From Liquidambar formosana (Eukaryota > Streptophyta > Magnoliopsida > Saxifragales > Altingiaceae), in contig CM077822.1 in assembly GCA_039720395.1 (NCBI GenBank), positions 21,845,267-21,909,266 on the forward strand: 64,000 bases of DNA, read 5' to 3'. The position numbers and the translations under genes are program-made. The notes under the pieces are model-generated. The model was not told the origin of the DNA, ran no database searches, and saw only the letters and a list, made by a program, of their open reading frames with translations. Shown here in pieces: positions 19,408-31,909 of this stretch. Positions within the stretch are counted from its first letter, which is position 1, and each line of letters begins with the position of its first letter.

Positions 19408-22400
19408 TTAGTCGAGCTTGACATTAGAATACAGAAGGGTGTCCCTCGTGAGTGGCATATTCAAAAGGAAGTAGATCTGCAGAGAAACATGGAAATACCA
19501 TTTAACACTGATCCACCTGGCTTGTAGCAGCATCCAGATCATAAAAGCATGTTTAACAATCAAGTATAAACAACCAAAATCCATTTCGTATCACATAAAT
19601 AAAATAAAAAAAGGTTGTTAAAATCCTGTGATTTATAATTTCAAATCAAATTCACTGAGATAATCCTATGATGTTCTATCCATTTTGGGTCCACTATTAC
19701 TGTGAGGTTCTTGGGTCCACTATTACTACACAACCCTTAAGAAGAACAAAGCAACATGGATGATTTTATAGCAAAATGTGAATTATTTTTGTTCTTTTCC
19801 TCTTGCTTAATCTTATCCTCAACAAACTAACAATCTTGATGGGTTTATGAAAATGTTGCTCAAACATTCATTGATTATTTTTCATTTTTTGCATAATAGA
19901 ACTCCGAAGATTGATCCTGGCAGCTATCTTTCAATTAAATGAATTTTCAAATGTCTTATATGGTCATCTTAAGAGTTTTTTACACAATTTCCTTCTTTTT
20001 TGCAACTATTTTTTCATGAAAGTTCGCTTAGTTTAACGTTGCTTTTAATTCACATTCCTTTATTCTTGTCTTTGTTTGTACGGGTTTTGCAAGTTTCAAT
20101 AACATCTTGTTAGATCTATGGAAATGTTATGTTCTATTATTAGATGCTAAGAATGTGCCCTTATTGCATTGGAAGAATGCATTAACAACTTGATTGAAAC
20201 TTAGAACAAGGTGCAATGCCTATGTTGATATGTAAACTCACCCCTAAGAGAGTTGAAACAAGAAGAATGATTCCTGTTATCCATGCAAGGGTTCGTCTAA
20301 CTAACGCCACTCTAACAATAGTCATATCAGGTGAGCCTTCTTTTTCCTCTAACTGACGTGAAGATGACTGAGAAGTAAATATCACATTTAACATTGAATC
20401 CGAATCTGGAGGAGGTGTCCCGTTGAATAATAGAACTCCAACAATTTGACCTGCAGTTGATAAATACAAATAGCTTTTCAGACAGGAAAAGATAATACTT
20501 TCCAATGAGAGCTTAACTAAGGAATACAAATAAAACTTCAAAAGACAGTCAGAAGACCCTAAAAAATGTTGGTCACAACCTCTAAAAAAATGCTTAGAGG
20601 GAATTATCCACGTGAAATCTTTGCTTTATGTAATAAAGCCAGTTTGAAATCCATACTTTTGATGTCAAAGAAAAAGCCCACCATTGTCATGCAAATAGAG
20701 ATAAGAAAACCAGTAATGGTATTAAACTATTAATAAATATATAGATATATATATATATATATATATACATTTTTTTTTTTTTTGACAGGCTATTTATATA
20801 TGTATATTGTGATTGGGGGAAAATAGTGGTATTAATAATTGAGAATAATCCGGAAAAAATAGTCTCTTCTAAGCATTTTGGGGTAGTGGTAGTGGTGCAA
20901 CCAATGATCAAGTTAAAATTTCCCACAACCAAGAAAACCAATTGACCTTTGTAGGCTGCCTGCAAAGAATCAAATATCTTGGATATTGTAGTAAGGAATA
21001 GCTCCACTCCTTGCTGAGCTACACCTTCAGATCCATATTGCTCTTGCAAAGCCTGTAACATATAGAGTAAAATTCATAAAGAAAATAAAATGGAAGAAGT
21101 ACAGCACAAACTTTGGCATGGATACATACATACATGAACATATATAAGGGTACATACATACATACATATAAAATTTGACTAAGGCATCATTCGGTTGGGT
21201 ACCTTTTCTTGCTTTTGTTCTTCCTCAGTTTTTTTATTTCTTTCTTTCTTTATTTTTTTTTCCCCCATCCAATAGATAATGGATCAATTAACAAAAAGAA
21301 AAAAGGGGTCTTTAGCCAGTACACATGAGGTATATAAAAGCTACACAAGGCTTAAAGCAATCTAAATAGAACTGATGCTTATCTATGAAGCACAGGAAAC
21401 TTCAAAATCCCCCAAAGAATCTGTATCGTATCTGTGTCAGGGTACCGATACACCTAGGTTACTCCTCGATACATATCCGATACTGTCTATACGTATTGGA
21501 ACACTAACAACTAATGCCACATCATCAGACAGATACGCCTCAGAGATGTTTGGAATCAGTTTGAGACAGTGGCATCTATGTCCATTTCCTCACTATATAG
21601 GCCTCAATAGCTCATAACAAATCAGGCAAAAGATTGCCTTCTTCATGTTTCACTAAACTCTTTCTTGAAGCCAATTACTTCTCAAATATAAATTTTATTT
21701 TCTGAAACAATAAAACACAAAAAGAAATCAGTCACCTTAATGCCATCAAAACAGCCTGTCAGTAACTCAGCTGGGCTTCCCATGCTCTCCAACAAATCTT
21801 GATGCATCTCCTATTGCACTTCTAATATTGTGAATGAGAGATAATAGACTTGCTGTAAACTCCCTGTCTGCTTTCTGCAATTAAAATGAAATTCTTCAAA
21901 TAAAAACTTTAAGGATTATAAAAGAAGATTTTTTAAAAATAATTAAAAATGGGATGAAGAAAAGAAGAATTCATGCTAAAAATAAGAATTAATACTTCAA
22001 CACACATTTTCATGCTAAAAATAAGAATTAATACTTAAAAACATACATGCTTATTAATTGTGAAATATACAAAATACATTAGTATAATAATAAATAATAA
22101 AAGATGTTAAAATCTAGAGGAAGACCTTTGACATATGGAGTTTCAACTTGGCACCATTTGCTAAGGGGATAACCAACTCTCCATTTAATGGTTCTGAGGC
22201 ATCAGTCACATATGACCCACCCAACCAAGATGCCTAAATAAATAAGAAGATTCAATGTCACATATATAAACAAAAAAGAACAAGACTAGTAAAAGATTCG
22301 AGACATGGAAATAAGGTATGAAATGGGAAAACATGAGTTATGACTGACAAAATCATTAATGTCTTTGTCTGTGAAATCTCCATCAGAATTAAAACTCAAG

Positions 22401-24508
22401 GGTTTATCCAAAGAGACCACAGAGACTTCATCTTCATCTGCAACAAAACCATAGTATCATACTATCAGCACGCAATTATCAAATGCTCATGTCCATACAA
22501 TAAGTTTCCCAATTGCACAATTTTTTTATGAAAGGTCAAAGTACCTGGAAGTTCAATGTTAGCTTTATTTGAACCAAGAATAACATTGCTCCTATAGGCA
22601 CGGCTGAACATCGCATTATCTGGGTCAACTCTGAGTTGAGAATCTGCATGTATAAAAACATTTCATGAAAATTTCAACTACATACAGAAACATTAGGGTT
22701 GCAGTCAATGATGCACTTTCCAAGTCAAATATAGAGACCTTCAGCTCCTCTAACTTCTAGCATGAAAACAGCATGAGGCCTATTAAATGGATTGGGCTTG
22801 AGAAGCTCATTCAACTGCAAAAGCAATGATATTACTGTGAACCAAAACCAATAGCAGAGACAAAAAGATACTTAAAACATTAATTTACATCACTCATGAA
22901 CCTTCTAACCTTAAATGAACTGGCAGCTGAAAGTGTAGCTGGTGGTGCAAAACCAAGCAAGACTGACACGGCAGCACCAACTTCAGGAAGAAACATTGAA
23001 TCGGTCTACAAAAGTTAAATTAGAGTCAGACAAATAAACCATGTGATGATGCACCTAAAATTAAAAGTGTGAAAGACCCTAAGAGGCAAAATCAGAAAGG
23101 CTCTTCTAAGTAATGGATTCTACTTAGTAATTACAATGCTTGACTAAAAGTTCATTTAGTAAAAAACAAAATTCCAGCATGAATTTTAAAATTATTTTAT
23201 TGCAGAATAGGCCAAACCAACTTCTTGAATTTTAAATCTTATAACAAGGTGAAGAGGGATGTCTCAATATATATAGCACTACCAAAAGCTAAGTACACAA
23301 GGGGACATCCATGATTTTTTTCATTTTGGCTAAGGTACAAACAACTCGAATGCAACCCTATGCCCTATCCAATAGGATGCAATCCCCCTGCCCCCAAATA
23401 ATTCCTACCAAAAGACTTTTGAGACTCAAACCAAGAACCTTCCCCAACCAGTGGGGGAGAAATGCCATAAGGCTATAAGGTCATTGGCCTATGAAAATTG
23501 AATAAGTCTATTTTGTTTTCCATAGTAGTTGAAGCCCCAAAAAAAAGGAAAAAAAAAAATGCAACCTCTAAATGACATATGAGATGAAGCCATCACCGTA
23601 AACCGATGGTAAAAGTATAAAACAACATCATTTTATTAAGGGTGTGTTTGAGTGTACTGTGAAAACTGAATTGATTCCATATTCATTTTATATATTATGT
23701 TGTATAGAAACCCACGATCGTGAAACACACCCTTACAAAATAAGGCACCGTACTCTAAATTTTATTCCACTTCCTTTTTCTGGGCAAGTGATTAGCACAA
23801 CGGATGGCAACAAATTGAATTGGTCTCATTTCGTGAAATCCTACAACCAGTCTCATTCAACAAATTGTAGTTATTGTACTGACTTCCTTAATGGCCCCAT
23901 TGTCCACGAAAGGTTTGTGCTTTCAAATGTTATCTAAAACAATATCCAATGGGATTTCCACACGCATCTTAATACTTTCAAATCAAATGCCCCGTGAGGA
24001 AAAAAAAACAAAAAAAAAAAAATAACAAACAAACAAACAAACGAAGCTCATATCTAATGCTATGTAAAACACAATTGAATAACTACAACCCCATAGACTC
24101 CATGAGCGTCTACCATATATAAATATAGCTAAATTTATCATTTTCAGATCTTCTCATTCAAATACAAGAAACCAATTTAACCTACAATACAATAGCAAGT
24201 AGAACTTATACAATAAAGCTTGAATTAGGAAAAGAAACCAACAAAATAGAGAAGGTACTGAAGAATTTACCTGGGCGACGGCATCGGATGAACGAGTGCG
24301 AAGAAATCGATGGGTAGGGCTATCGAGGAAGAAAATCGAACCAGTACTTTCGGCCTAGATCAAAACCAAACGAATCCAACATGAGAATTAGCAGATTCAC
24401 ATCTATATATAGAGAGAGAGAGACCGAGAGAACACAAACCCTAGCCTGTAGGCAGAGAAGCGAGAAGATAATAAGCAAGCGGAAACTGCTGGAGGTCTGG
24501 AAATCCAT
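19408..24508 (-). CDS. Type I membrane protein of the plant DUF7794 type, 11 exons, one frame-breaking base
   Basis: Exons on the minus strand: 24440-24508, 24271-24354, 22910-23005, 22739-22814, 22545-22643, 22349-22437, 22126-22233, 21736-21874, 20947-21052, 20242-20450 and 19408-19476 (stop TAA). All have GT/AG borders, and phases fit to 380 residues once one base in exon 8 is discounted. Residues 1-23 are a signal peptide (LLIIFSLLCLQAR, cut before AESTGS). The luminal part has FFLDSPTHRFLR, AAVSVLLGFAPP, KLNELLKPNPFNRPHAVFML and ASWLGGSYV. A membrane segment follows at about 342-363 (LAWITGIILLVSTLLGIYFLL) with a tail of about 17 residues. This layout matches a plant secretory-pathway family of unknown function; the DUF7794 name is from memory. 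In exon 8 ATAGGAGATGCAT has one G too many (plus-strand CC at 21810-21811); with one G it reads SAIEMHQDLLESM in frame to the exon end. Confidence 0.82.
20745..20780. repeat. (TA)n microsatellite next to a poly-T run
   Basis: Alternating TA at about 20747-20766 followed by poly-T at about 20769-20783, inside the intron between the last luminal exons of the DUF7794-type gene. Confidence 0.8.
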
Positions 24509-24545
24509 GGTGGAGAGAGAGAGAGAGAGACAGAGAGAGAAAGAG
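24405..24545. repeat. GA/CT microsatellites at the 5' end of the DUF7794-type gene
   Basis: AG-rich runs at about 24411-24425 (intron 1) and about 24510-24545 (just before the ATG on the minus strand) are CT repeats in the sense of the gene. CT-rich 5' leaders are common in plant housekeeping genes. Confidence 0.6.
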
Positions 24546-24674
24546 ATTAATCAGATCTGTGCTTCCAGGGGAACGAACGAACCTTCGTATACTTTTACCC
24601 CAAAAAAACACGTTCATAAAAATGCAACGGCGTCGTTTGCTTTTCTATATGAAACGGACAAAAACTGTTTTTAC

Positions 24675-24756
24675 CGTCGCCTGAGAGATTCGAACTCTCG
24701 CGGGGAAACCCCATGTACTTAGCAGGCACACGCCTTAACCACTCGGCCAAAGCGAC
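24675..24756 (-). tRNA. tRNA-Ser, anticodon GCU
   Basis: The minus strand folds as a class II tRNA. The 7-bp acceptor stem GTCGCTT pairs with AGGCGAC, followed by discriminator G. Other parts are the D-arm/box A TGGCCGAGTGGTTAAGGCG, anticodon loop CTGCTAA (anticodon GCT), a long variable arm ATGGGGTTTCCCCGC and T-arm GAGTTCGAATCTC. A T5 run about 10 bases beyond the 3' end (AAAAA at 24660-24664 on the plus strand) can serve as Pol III terminator. CCA is not encoded, as usual for nuclear genes. It lies 166 bp upstream of the DUF7794-type start codon, on the same strand. Confidence 0.95.
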
Positions 24757-24759
24757 TGT

Positions 24760-25670
24760 TATACCCTGTGCCTTCTTGATATTTTATAATATCTCAAACA
24801 ACTTAAGCTACACAAGCGTAATTTTCTAACCTTAGGGTTGGATAAACTTTTATTTCCTTATTTTTACTTTCAGAAGTAATAGTAATAATAATAATATGAA
24901 GGTTTTGAATGTAAAATTTTTTGGAAATTACGTTTAAAAGTAGAGATAGTAATAAATAATTTTCTTATCCATTAACCTGCTTACTGCCATCAACACCCTT
25001 TATATATGAATGAAATTCGTTAGCAACTTTGCAAGCACATATGCAGTGTTTGTGAATAGATTTTGGAAAACTTTCATTCAACCTACAAAGTTCAAGCATA
25101 CCAAATACATTTGACATCAATACCATCAAAGGTAGTGCTATTACCATGCCACCTCCAACACCATAATCAAATTTCAAGATCTTTGGATTTTTATCTTTAA
25201 TTTGTAAAATTATGATTTAATTTTTTTAGGGGGAGGGTTGAAAAACTGGATTGGTTGGTTGATCTGGATATTCGTACCAGAGGAATAAGATATAGGATGA
25301 CGGTCAGGTAAGAATGTGTTGATATAACTTATATTAATATTGCACTAGGTGCACATTTATAAATGCTCCTCGCAACTATCACTGCTTGTATGGGTGTGAG
25401 ACATTTCACATGAAACGTTAGGAAATTTGTCTGAGTTGAAACCTTAGTGGAAATAAGAACCAGATCGTTAGTTATAAAAATAAAATAAAATTGAGAGTCC
25501 ACCAGTTATGCATTAAATTATACTTCGTATCATTTGTGTTCATCTCACAACCCACCCACCAGAGGTGGGCAATTGAGCATTGTGTTGGCTTGGATCCATC
25601 GTTTAGATTTTAAGGTTTTACACCAAGGTTGGGCAATTGAGCATTGTGCTTGCTTGGATTTAAAATTTGG
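24760..25670. other. Spacer, nothing firm
   Basis: AT-rich sequence with a short direct repeat (GGGCAATTGAGCATTGTG, at about 25567 and 25630). No gene recognised. Confidence 0.5.
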
Positions 25671-25675
25671 GCAAA

Positions 25676-26070
25676 GGGAATGGCTATTGCAACCCCACTT
25701 TTTATCACACCTCCCCATCCTTTAGATTTTAAGGTTTTATGCAAAATATGAAAGGTTTTTACGAAAATCGGTCATGTTGTCTACTAGAAAATATCATTTT
25801 GAACAACTCTGTAGAAGAAAGTTTTTCCAAAATCTATTGTTTAAGTAAACTTTTTAGCCATTTATAGTTTTTATTTTATTTTTTGCCAAAAAATCTACTT
25901 AAACGATAGATTTTGGAAAAACTTTCTTCTGAAAAGTTGTTCCAAGTGATGTTTTCTAATGGCTTGCGAGATCCATTTTTTATAAAAACCTTTTATATTT
26001 TATATAAAATCTTAAATACCAAAACGAATGGGGGGTTTGATAAAAAAGTGGGGTTGCAATAACCGTTCCC
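25676..26070. mobile_element. Long-inverted-repeat MITE, about 395 bp
   Basis: The element is almost entirely a palindrome. The left end GGGAATGGCTATTGCAACCC is mirrored by a right end reading GGGAACGGTTATTGCAACCC on the other strand, and similarity continues inward for about 180 bp per arm. Long terminal repeats suggest a Mutator-derived MITE. A target-site duplication could not be read with confidence. The element at about 36036-36404 is a diverged relative. Confidence 0.7.
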
Positions 26071-26289
26071 GGAAAAACTTTGAATAAGCCCGGCCCAAGG
26101 CCTGACTAAAATTGCATTGAAAAGTTGACCGCAGGCCTTGCCCTTGCACATCCCTCACGGACCCAACCAGCCACCCATCTCTACCTGGCTACATGCACAC
26201 AGCACACGGATACCACGGGCCACGGCCCATCTCTATCTTTATTTGTGTGTGTACATATAATCAGGACGGGTCCTATGAGGACATAGTGA

Positions 26290-26425
26290 TAAAACTTATA
26301 TTTTTTTTTTTTTGTTTGACAGTCAGGGTGTTTGGGTCAGTTTATGCGCATTTTGATTAAATCCTTCGCTTGACGATCTTAAAAATTCACTCCCCTACAT
26401 CGGCCTGGTGCATTCAGGAATTAAT
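26290..26425 (+). repeat. Dispersed repeat, copy 1
   Basis: Contains CAGTCAGGGTGTTTGGGTCA, then ACATCGGCCTGGTGCATTCA and GGAATTAATTC. A second copy is at 28622-28745. Similar CAGGGTGTTTGG..CACCTCGACTAA sequences are scattered in many plant genomes; the class (SINE-like or MITE tail) is not settled here. Confidence 0.55.
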
Positions 26426-26429
26426 TCAA

Positions 26430-27060
26430 TTCTATGTAATGGAAATTATACCCCTTGCATTAGTTAGTTATAGGGCAATACAACAATTATAATCGTTGAT
26501 GCATGGAGTTGATATGAGTTGTATCAGTACGTTCTCATAGAATCGATTATATATATATAATTTAGAGTTTTGTTCAAATGAGGACTGATCCTTAATTTAA
26601 GTTTTAAGGACCAAACTTCACAACTCTACCCGTGACTCACATTTTGTCAAGGAATTTTTACTTTTGTACTAAATTCAGCTATAAAAAATGCATGCCATTA
26701 ATTTTACCATTTTGGAAAATTTAGTTTAGGACAAAAACTATAATTATAGAAGTCATAATTGCACATTCACAGATCGAATTTGCCTTCACCATAGCTTACT
26801 AGAAGGCATAATTGTGCGCTCACTGTTGAATTTCTTTAATATTAGTAGTTTCCATATTTAGTTTGATTTTGCTATTTTTGGTAATTTGTTTCATTTTATG
26901 TTTGTTTGTTTGTTTGTTTGTTTTTTTTTAATTTTTTTCTCTAGAGAGTACTGTTGAGACTTTTTTTTTTTCCTTGAGAAACGATAGAAGAACACATGCA
27001 CTCACGTGGAATGAAAAATTAAGACCTTCGGAAACCCCATTCCCTTATTGGACGGGACAT
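26430..27060. other. Spacer, nothing recognised
   Basis: AT-rich noncoding sequence with a (TTTG)n run at about 26901-26921 and a poly-T run at about 26961-26971. Confidence 0.5.
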
Positions 27061-27073
27061 GCCATTCGGCTTA

Positions 27074-27354
27074 GGTTGTGTTTAGTTTGAGAGAATGAGG
27101 AGAGGAAATGGAATGATGATTCCATTCATGGAAAAAAAATGAATATTTGATAGTACAATAGAATGTAATGGCTATTCCTTTCCAAACAAAGAGGTCTGGC
27201 TATTCTCTTATTTTAAAGAGTGAAAATCATTAAGAGTGGGTCTCACCTATTACTATTCATTCATTTTCCCAGTCCCTTACCAAACATTAGGCATGTAATA
27301 ACTATTCTCATTCCATTCTCATTCTATTCCATTCCCTCAAACCTAAACACAGCC
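27074..27354. mobile_element. PIF/Harbinger (Tourist-like) MITE with TTA duplication
   Basis: This 281-bp element starts GGTTGTGTTTAGTTTGAGAG and ends CTCAAACCTAAACACAGCC, which are imperfect inverted repeats. TTA flanks both ends (27071-27073 and 27355-27357), the standard PIF/Harbinger target duplication. The interior repeats ATTCCATTC-like words. No transposase. Confidence 0.8.
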
Positions 27355-27359
27355 TTAGA

Positions 27360-28160
27360 GGCCATTGGCCATGGGCTATGGTTAACTCTTTATAATCAAA
27401 GATTATAAATAGTGATCGAGGGTGGAATTTGGCTTGTTATTAACAAGATTTTAAAGTTTTCCTTTTCTCTACATGGATTCAAAAGTTATTCCAAGTAGAT
27501 TTTAGGGTTTATCAATCAAATCTCTATTTGTTTTCTATTCAATCAAACAAATACAAAATATAAATTTTTAATTTCTTTTCGCTATATCATAATGTCATCT
27601 CGCCTCTCTTGTAAGGGGAGGTCTCGAGAATTTTCAAACATAAAGTCGAACAATAGACAATGCAGGGGTCCTCAAAAGAAAAATAGAAAAATACTGCCAA
27701 GAATTAATCCCATTATGGGAAAAGTGGACATATAGAAGGGCAAAAAGTAAAAATAATGTTTATATAATATTTTCGTTTAAAAGGTATAGAATTATAATTT
27801 TATGGAGTAGATCTGGCCCATTAGGTTCTTAGGGATAGGCCATGCTGTCATTTTCAGCAGGACCATGCTTTGTTGACTAAGTTATAATTAACATGTCTAA
27901 TTTGTGGCTCAATGCATGACGCGGAGACAACGTTATCTATGTGTCATGAATGGGGCGCATCACGCGTGACATGCCATTTCTCCCATTCCCATGCATGCAC
28001 AGATTTCTTTTACATCAGTTTTTCTTTTTTTTTTTTTTTTTTTTTTTTTTGGGCCATTTGGGTCAACAAAAAGAATCTCGTTATAGTAAGATAAGAAAAT
28101 GACGTTACACCCATGACCAAATGCCAATGAACCCAAAAGAGCACTCCAAACCCAAAAAAC
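27360..28160. other. Spacer, nothing recognised
   Basis: AT-rich noncoding sequence with a long poly-T run at about 28026-28050. No gene recognised. Confidence 0.5.
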
Positions 28161-28163
28161 TAA

Positions 28164-28481
28164 GGGCTTGTTTAGGTGTCTAATTCAAAATTTTGAAACT
28201 AAATAATTAAGAAATTTTACATAGTTTTGAAGATGTAAATCTAGGTATCTCGAATTTATCAATTCAAGAAAACGATGATGATCATCACAACAAATAAGAG
28301 TAGGAAATCTAAAGTGTGGTATTTCATGAATTTCCAACAATTGATATTCATATAGAATCAAATATAATGATGATTCTAACTTTTTAAAATATTATAATTC
28401 AACGGTGATAGATTTGTACTTTCAATACTATATAAAGTTTTTCGAATTCTTTAATTTCGAATTAGACACCCAAACAGACCC
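28164..28481. mobile_element. Tourist-like MITE
   Basis: Starts GGGCTTGTTTAGGTGTCTAA and ends TTAGACACCCAAACAGACCC, clear inverted repeats of about 25 bp, next to TAA on the left and TTA on the right. GGG(C/T)..TGTTTGG termini are typical of PIF/Harbinger MITEs. The interior is noncoding. Confidence 0.7.
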
Positions 28482-28599
28482 TTAACAAAATTAGAATAGT
28501 AAACATGGCGATGACCCTTAACAAAATTGTTTAATTTTGTACGTAGATTTTTAACAAAATTATAAAGTGAAGCACCCAAGCATTTATCATTGATCATTC

Positions 28600-28800
28600 T
28601 TTTTATTTTTAATTTTTTATTTTTGGTTCGATGGTCAGGGTGTTTGGACCAACTTGCATGCACCTCGACTAAATCCCTCTCCATGCGATCTTAAGGACGC
28701 ACTCTCCCACATCGGCCTGATGCATTCAGGAATTAATTCCTTGAAGTGCTCTCCAGAGGAATCGAACCCGGGTTGATAGAATAGAAGAGATCTCCTCCTA
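28600..28800 (+). repeat. Dispersed repeat, copy 2
   Basis: Diverged second copy of the repeat at 26290-26425 (GTCAGGGTGTTTGGACC, CACCTCGACTAAATCC, ACATCGGCCTGATGCATTCA). It continues into GAATCGAACCCGGGTTGAT, which resembles a Pol III box B-like motif. Confidence 0.55.
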
Positions 28801-28867
28801 CCATTGATCATTCAAGGGGGCGAACCACCACATGTACGTGTGACTGGTCCAAATTCCAAAATATTAA

Positions 28868-29285
28868 GCACTGTTTGGTTGCACTTTTTAAAAGATCTTT
28901 TTTTAAGTAATAAAAGTCATTTTTTTACTTTCTTGCTTTTTGAAGCACCAAAAACAAAAGCGTATTTGGTAAAATTGATTTCACCGGTGATCTTTTGGAT
29001 GTAATAAGAAACTCTACTGAATCATTGTTGCCCAAACGGAAGCTTATGACAAGTACAACCTTTCTTGATCGTAAATTTTTTCGAATTAAGGTCAAGTTCG
29101 TCCAAAAGATAAAAATGACTTTAAAAGCAAATCTTTGTTGCTTTTGCTTAAAATAAAATATTTTGCTTTTTGCTTTCTAAAAAGCCCTTTTTATTTCCTT
29201 TAACCAAACAATGCTTTTTGCTTTTACAACTTTTTGTTTTCAACAGCCAAAAAGATCTTAAAATCAAGTGCAACCAAATGGTGCC
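28868..29285. mobile_element. Tourist-like MITE, 418 bp
   Basis: Begins GCACTGTTTGGTTGCACTT and ends AAGTGCAACCAAATGGTGCC as inverted repeats, with TTA/TAA bases next to both ends. The interior carries AAAAGCAAA/TTTGCTTTT words in mirror order. No coding capacity. Confidence 0.72.
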
Positions 29286-29289
29286 TTAA

Positions 29290-30870
29290 TTAATTAGTGC
29301 TTAGTTATCATTAAATTACGTTATGGATATGCACAAGAGTGGCCACGCCGGGCGCATGCATGCATGCCTCGTCCTTGCCAAAGAAGAAAAGGATACACAA
29401 ACAGGAGAAAATTGACAAGCATCCACCATAAAGGTACGTGGTGAAACTTTTTTCAAAAGATGAACAAAAAGGCAAATATAAATTTTTTAAAAGTCCCCCT
29501 TCATTTATCTTTGTGCCCTACCGTCTCTGCATGGTCGTTATCTTTACAAAGAAAAAATTCCTCTCACCGTAACAAGAAAAATTTAATCATGTCCACACCT
29601 TTTCTTAAAGAGGGTAGGGTCTCCACTAGAAGTGAACCTGCTTGGAAATAATGTACGTACAGATATGAATCGGTGTTTTCAGCTATTTGGAGCATATTTA
29701 AGGAACCCAATTTTTTTTTGATAAGAGGAACTCCGCACACACACACACACACCAAATGTGACATTTAGAGGTGCCGAGGACCCTAATAAAGAACACACAC
29801 ACCCTTCCCAACCGATGTGGGGAACCCAAATTGCCTCGCGTGTAGGCCTGATTCAGATTTAAAATAGAGAGTTGTAGTTATTTTTATATATTGTATTTTT
29901 CATGCGCATTACATGAGGTTGGCTTTCGTCTGGACATAAACCGGGATGGGAGTAAGCCTAGGATACGCGCAATTGTTGCTACACCACATTCTGGGTTATT
30001 TATTATTTTTGTTTTTTGGGAAGGGGGGGGAGGGGTTTAATAATTATAATTTATTATTTATTTTTGTTATCTATTAATTATTATTGTTATTTTCAGGCGC
30101 GTGTGTGAACAGGGTGATAGCTGGGCATTCCCAACATATTCCTCAGGTATCGATATCATTTGTAGTCAAATGTCATATCCCACCAGCAGGATAAAGCATA
30201 AGTGTCATGCATGCTATGTCCATCTATCAAAATGCATTTCAACTTTTAGCCTTTTGAAAGGGGGGCTCTGTTTTCCTTCTTCCTTTTGCCTTTTGAAAGG
30301 GGGTTTGCTTTCCTTCTTCCTTTTTTTGCTTCATTCTTTTACACAATTGACTAATTGGAATCCTTCTGTCTAACCAATTTGATTTTAGCCATAAGGTTTG
30401 ATGTGATTATAATAATTAAGGCAAGATCATACCAAAAATAAGAACTAATTTCGTACTCCTTTGATCCATCTTATCTATTTTTTATCCACGCCTGACGTAT
30501 AGTCCGCCGGCCCCACATTAATTATAAGTGATTTCTATATATACCTTTTTTTAATCTTTTACTAATATGGTTTTCGCAGAGGAAAGGATCTTGGTTCCAC
30601 TTCAATAAGGATTAGTATAGGTGGCTTTTGGCTCGGCCGGTACGTAAAAATGGAGCTCCATGGATTTTTGAACCTACCAAAATTGACTAGTTATTGTTGG
30701 CTTGTTGCTGCGGACAAAGGCATTTAGATAAAATTAAATTAATCAATCTTACCAAAGTTCACCTTTTTTTTTTTGGTTGAAAATTAAATATGAAACATCC
30801 AATTTGTTTGATCAGAAAATCCAATCACTAGATCAACTGGAAATCAGCTTAATTGGTTCTAATTGATTAA
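29290..30870. other. Spacer with microsatellite and small tandem duplication
   Basis: A (CA)n run lies at about 29737-29752. Near 30246-30323 a 48-bp unit containing CCTTTTGAAAGGGGG and TTTTCCTTCTTCCTTTT is repeated twice. No gene recognised. Confidence 0.5.
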
Positions 30871-30877
30871 CTAAATC

Positions 30878-31115
30878 AAAAGAGGGTCTAATGAAGCTGC
30901 TCACGAAACAGCCAAATGGGCGTTGGGCATGAGCTTCTTAGGTTTCTTGGACGCCAATTGTTTATCCGAAGCTGTCAGAAGAGCTTGTTTCAAGAGCTTG
31001 TTTCAAGGATTCCAGTTGTGTTTCTCAGTTTTGGTGGTTTCTTTTTTTCTTTTTCCTTTTCTCTTTCTTGTTGTTTCCTTGTTCTTTAGGTTTTCTTAGC
31101 AAAAAATAAAGGCAG
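30878..31115 (+). mobile_element. LINE 3'-end fragment (RNase H tail)
   Basis: One frame reads NEAAHETAKWALGMSFLGF followed by a stretch ending RACFKSLFQGFQLCFSVLV, resembling the C-terminal end of the plant LINE RNase H domain (..AAH..A.WAL). The T-rich downstream part resembles a LINE 3' region. It is truncated at the 5' end. Confidence 0.55.
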
Positions 31116-31269
31116 GTAGATTATATTGGGCCGACAAAAACCCTAAAACTAAATTCCATTAGGGCATCTCCAATGCTGTATAATTTTGAGACAAACTTTG
31201 AATTCCTTCTCTTCAATAATATCAATCCAAATTTTAGAAATGCTAATTTTTTTTTTTTTGCCAAATATG

Positions 31270-31754
31270 TGATGTAGGACAAAGAATCCAAGCAAAGTTA
31301 TTTTTTATTATTAATTTTGTAATTTTCATTTTTATTTAGTTTAGGGTTTTATTTACTTGTTTTTAGTAGTTTTTAAGGTTTAATTAGGTAAAATTGAGTC
31401 CTTATAGGTTACTATATTAGTTGGGGTCAATTTTAAAAGGTTTCTAAGTGTTTTGGGGGTTTTATAAGGCCTTTAAAAAGGTTACACAGGCAAAAAACGG
31501 GATTTGTCAGTTTTGGTAATTTTTGGCAATTCCTTATTTTGTTATTTCTTGTTTTACAAGAATTAGGTTTTCTATAAATTAGGTTGTAGGCCTCTTGGGC
31601 AAGGGAATTAACTTTTTGATAATAAATCATTTCTTTATGAGATTTTATTCTCTTTACTAATGGATTCGAGTGTGTTACTCTTTTGTTCGTGGATTTGAAC
31701 GATTTTCCAAGAAGCAAGTGGTGCCCTACTTCTTCATAAGCTTCCGTTACGTCA
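31270..31754 (+). repeat. 5' LTR
   Basis: Starts TG and ends CA and is followed two bases later by the primer-binding site. About 485 bp, matching the 3' LTR over its whole length. Confidence 0.9.
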
Positions 31755-31786
31755 GTTGGTATCAGAGCAAGCTTAATCCTATTCAG

Positions 31787-31909
31787 ATGGCGAACGCACA
31801 GAACGAAAGTGAAGTCCTTGACGGCGGTGACCGTGAGGAAGATATGGTTACAGGAGTTGAATTCAAAACTTTCCAACGTGAGACCCAGCAATCGCGGCGT
31901 GAGACCTAG
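31787..31909 (+). pseudogene. gag-like N-terminal remnant
   Basis: A 40-residue open frame begins just after the primer-binding site (MANAQNESEVLDGGDREED...) and hits a stop at 31907-31909; frames continue brokenly to about 32150. Position and acidic, Gln-rich composition fit the start of a gag gene. No zinc knuckle is visible. Confidence 0.5.

Noticed and set aside
21370..21560. GATAC-rich stretch (CGATACACC, CCGATACTG, CAGATACGC)
   Set aside because: Looks like a known type of plant repeat end but no partner terminus or duplication was found.
30246..30323. CTTTTGAAAGGGGG pair as a regulatory element
   Set aside because: A simple 48-bp tandem duplication without nearby gene.
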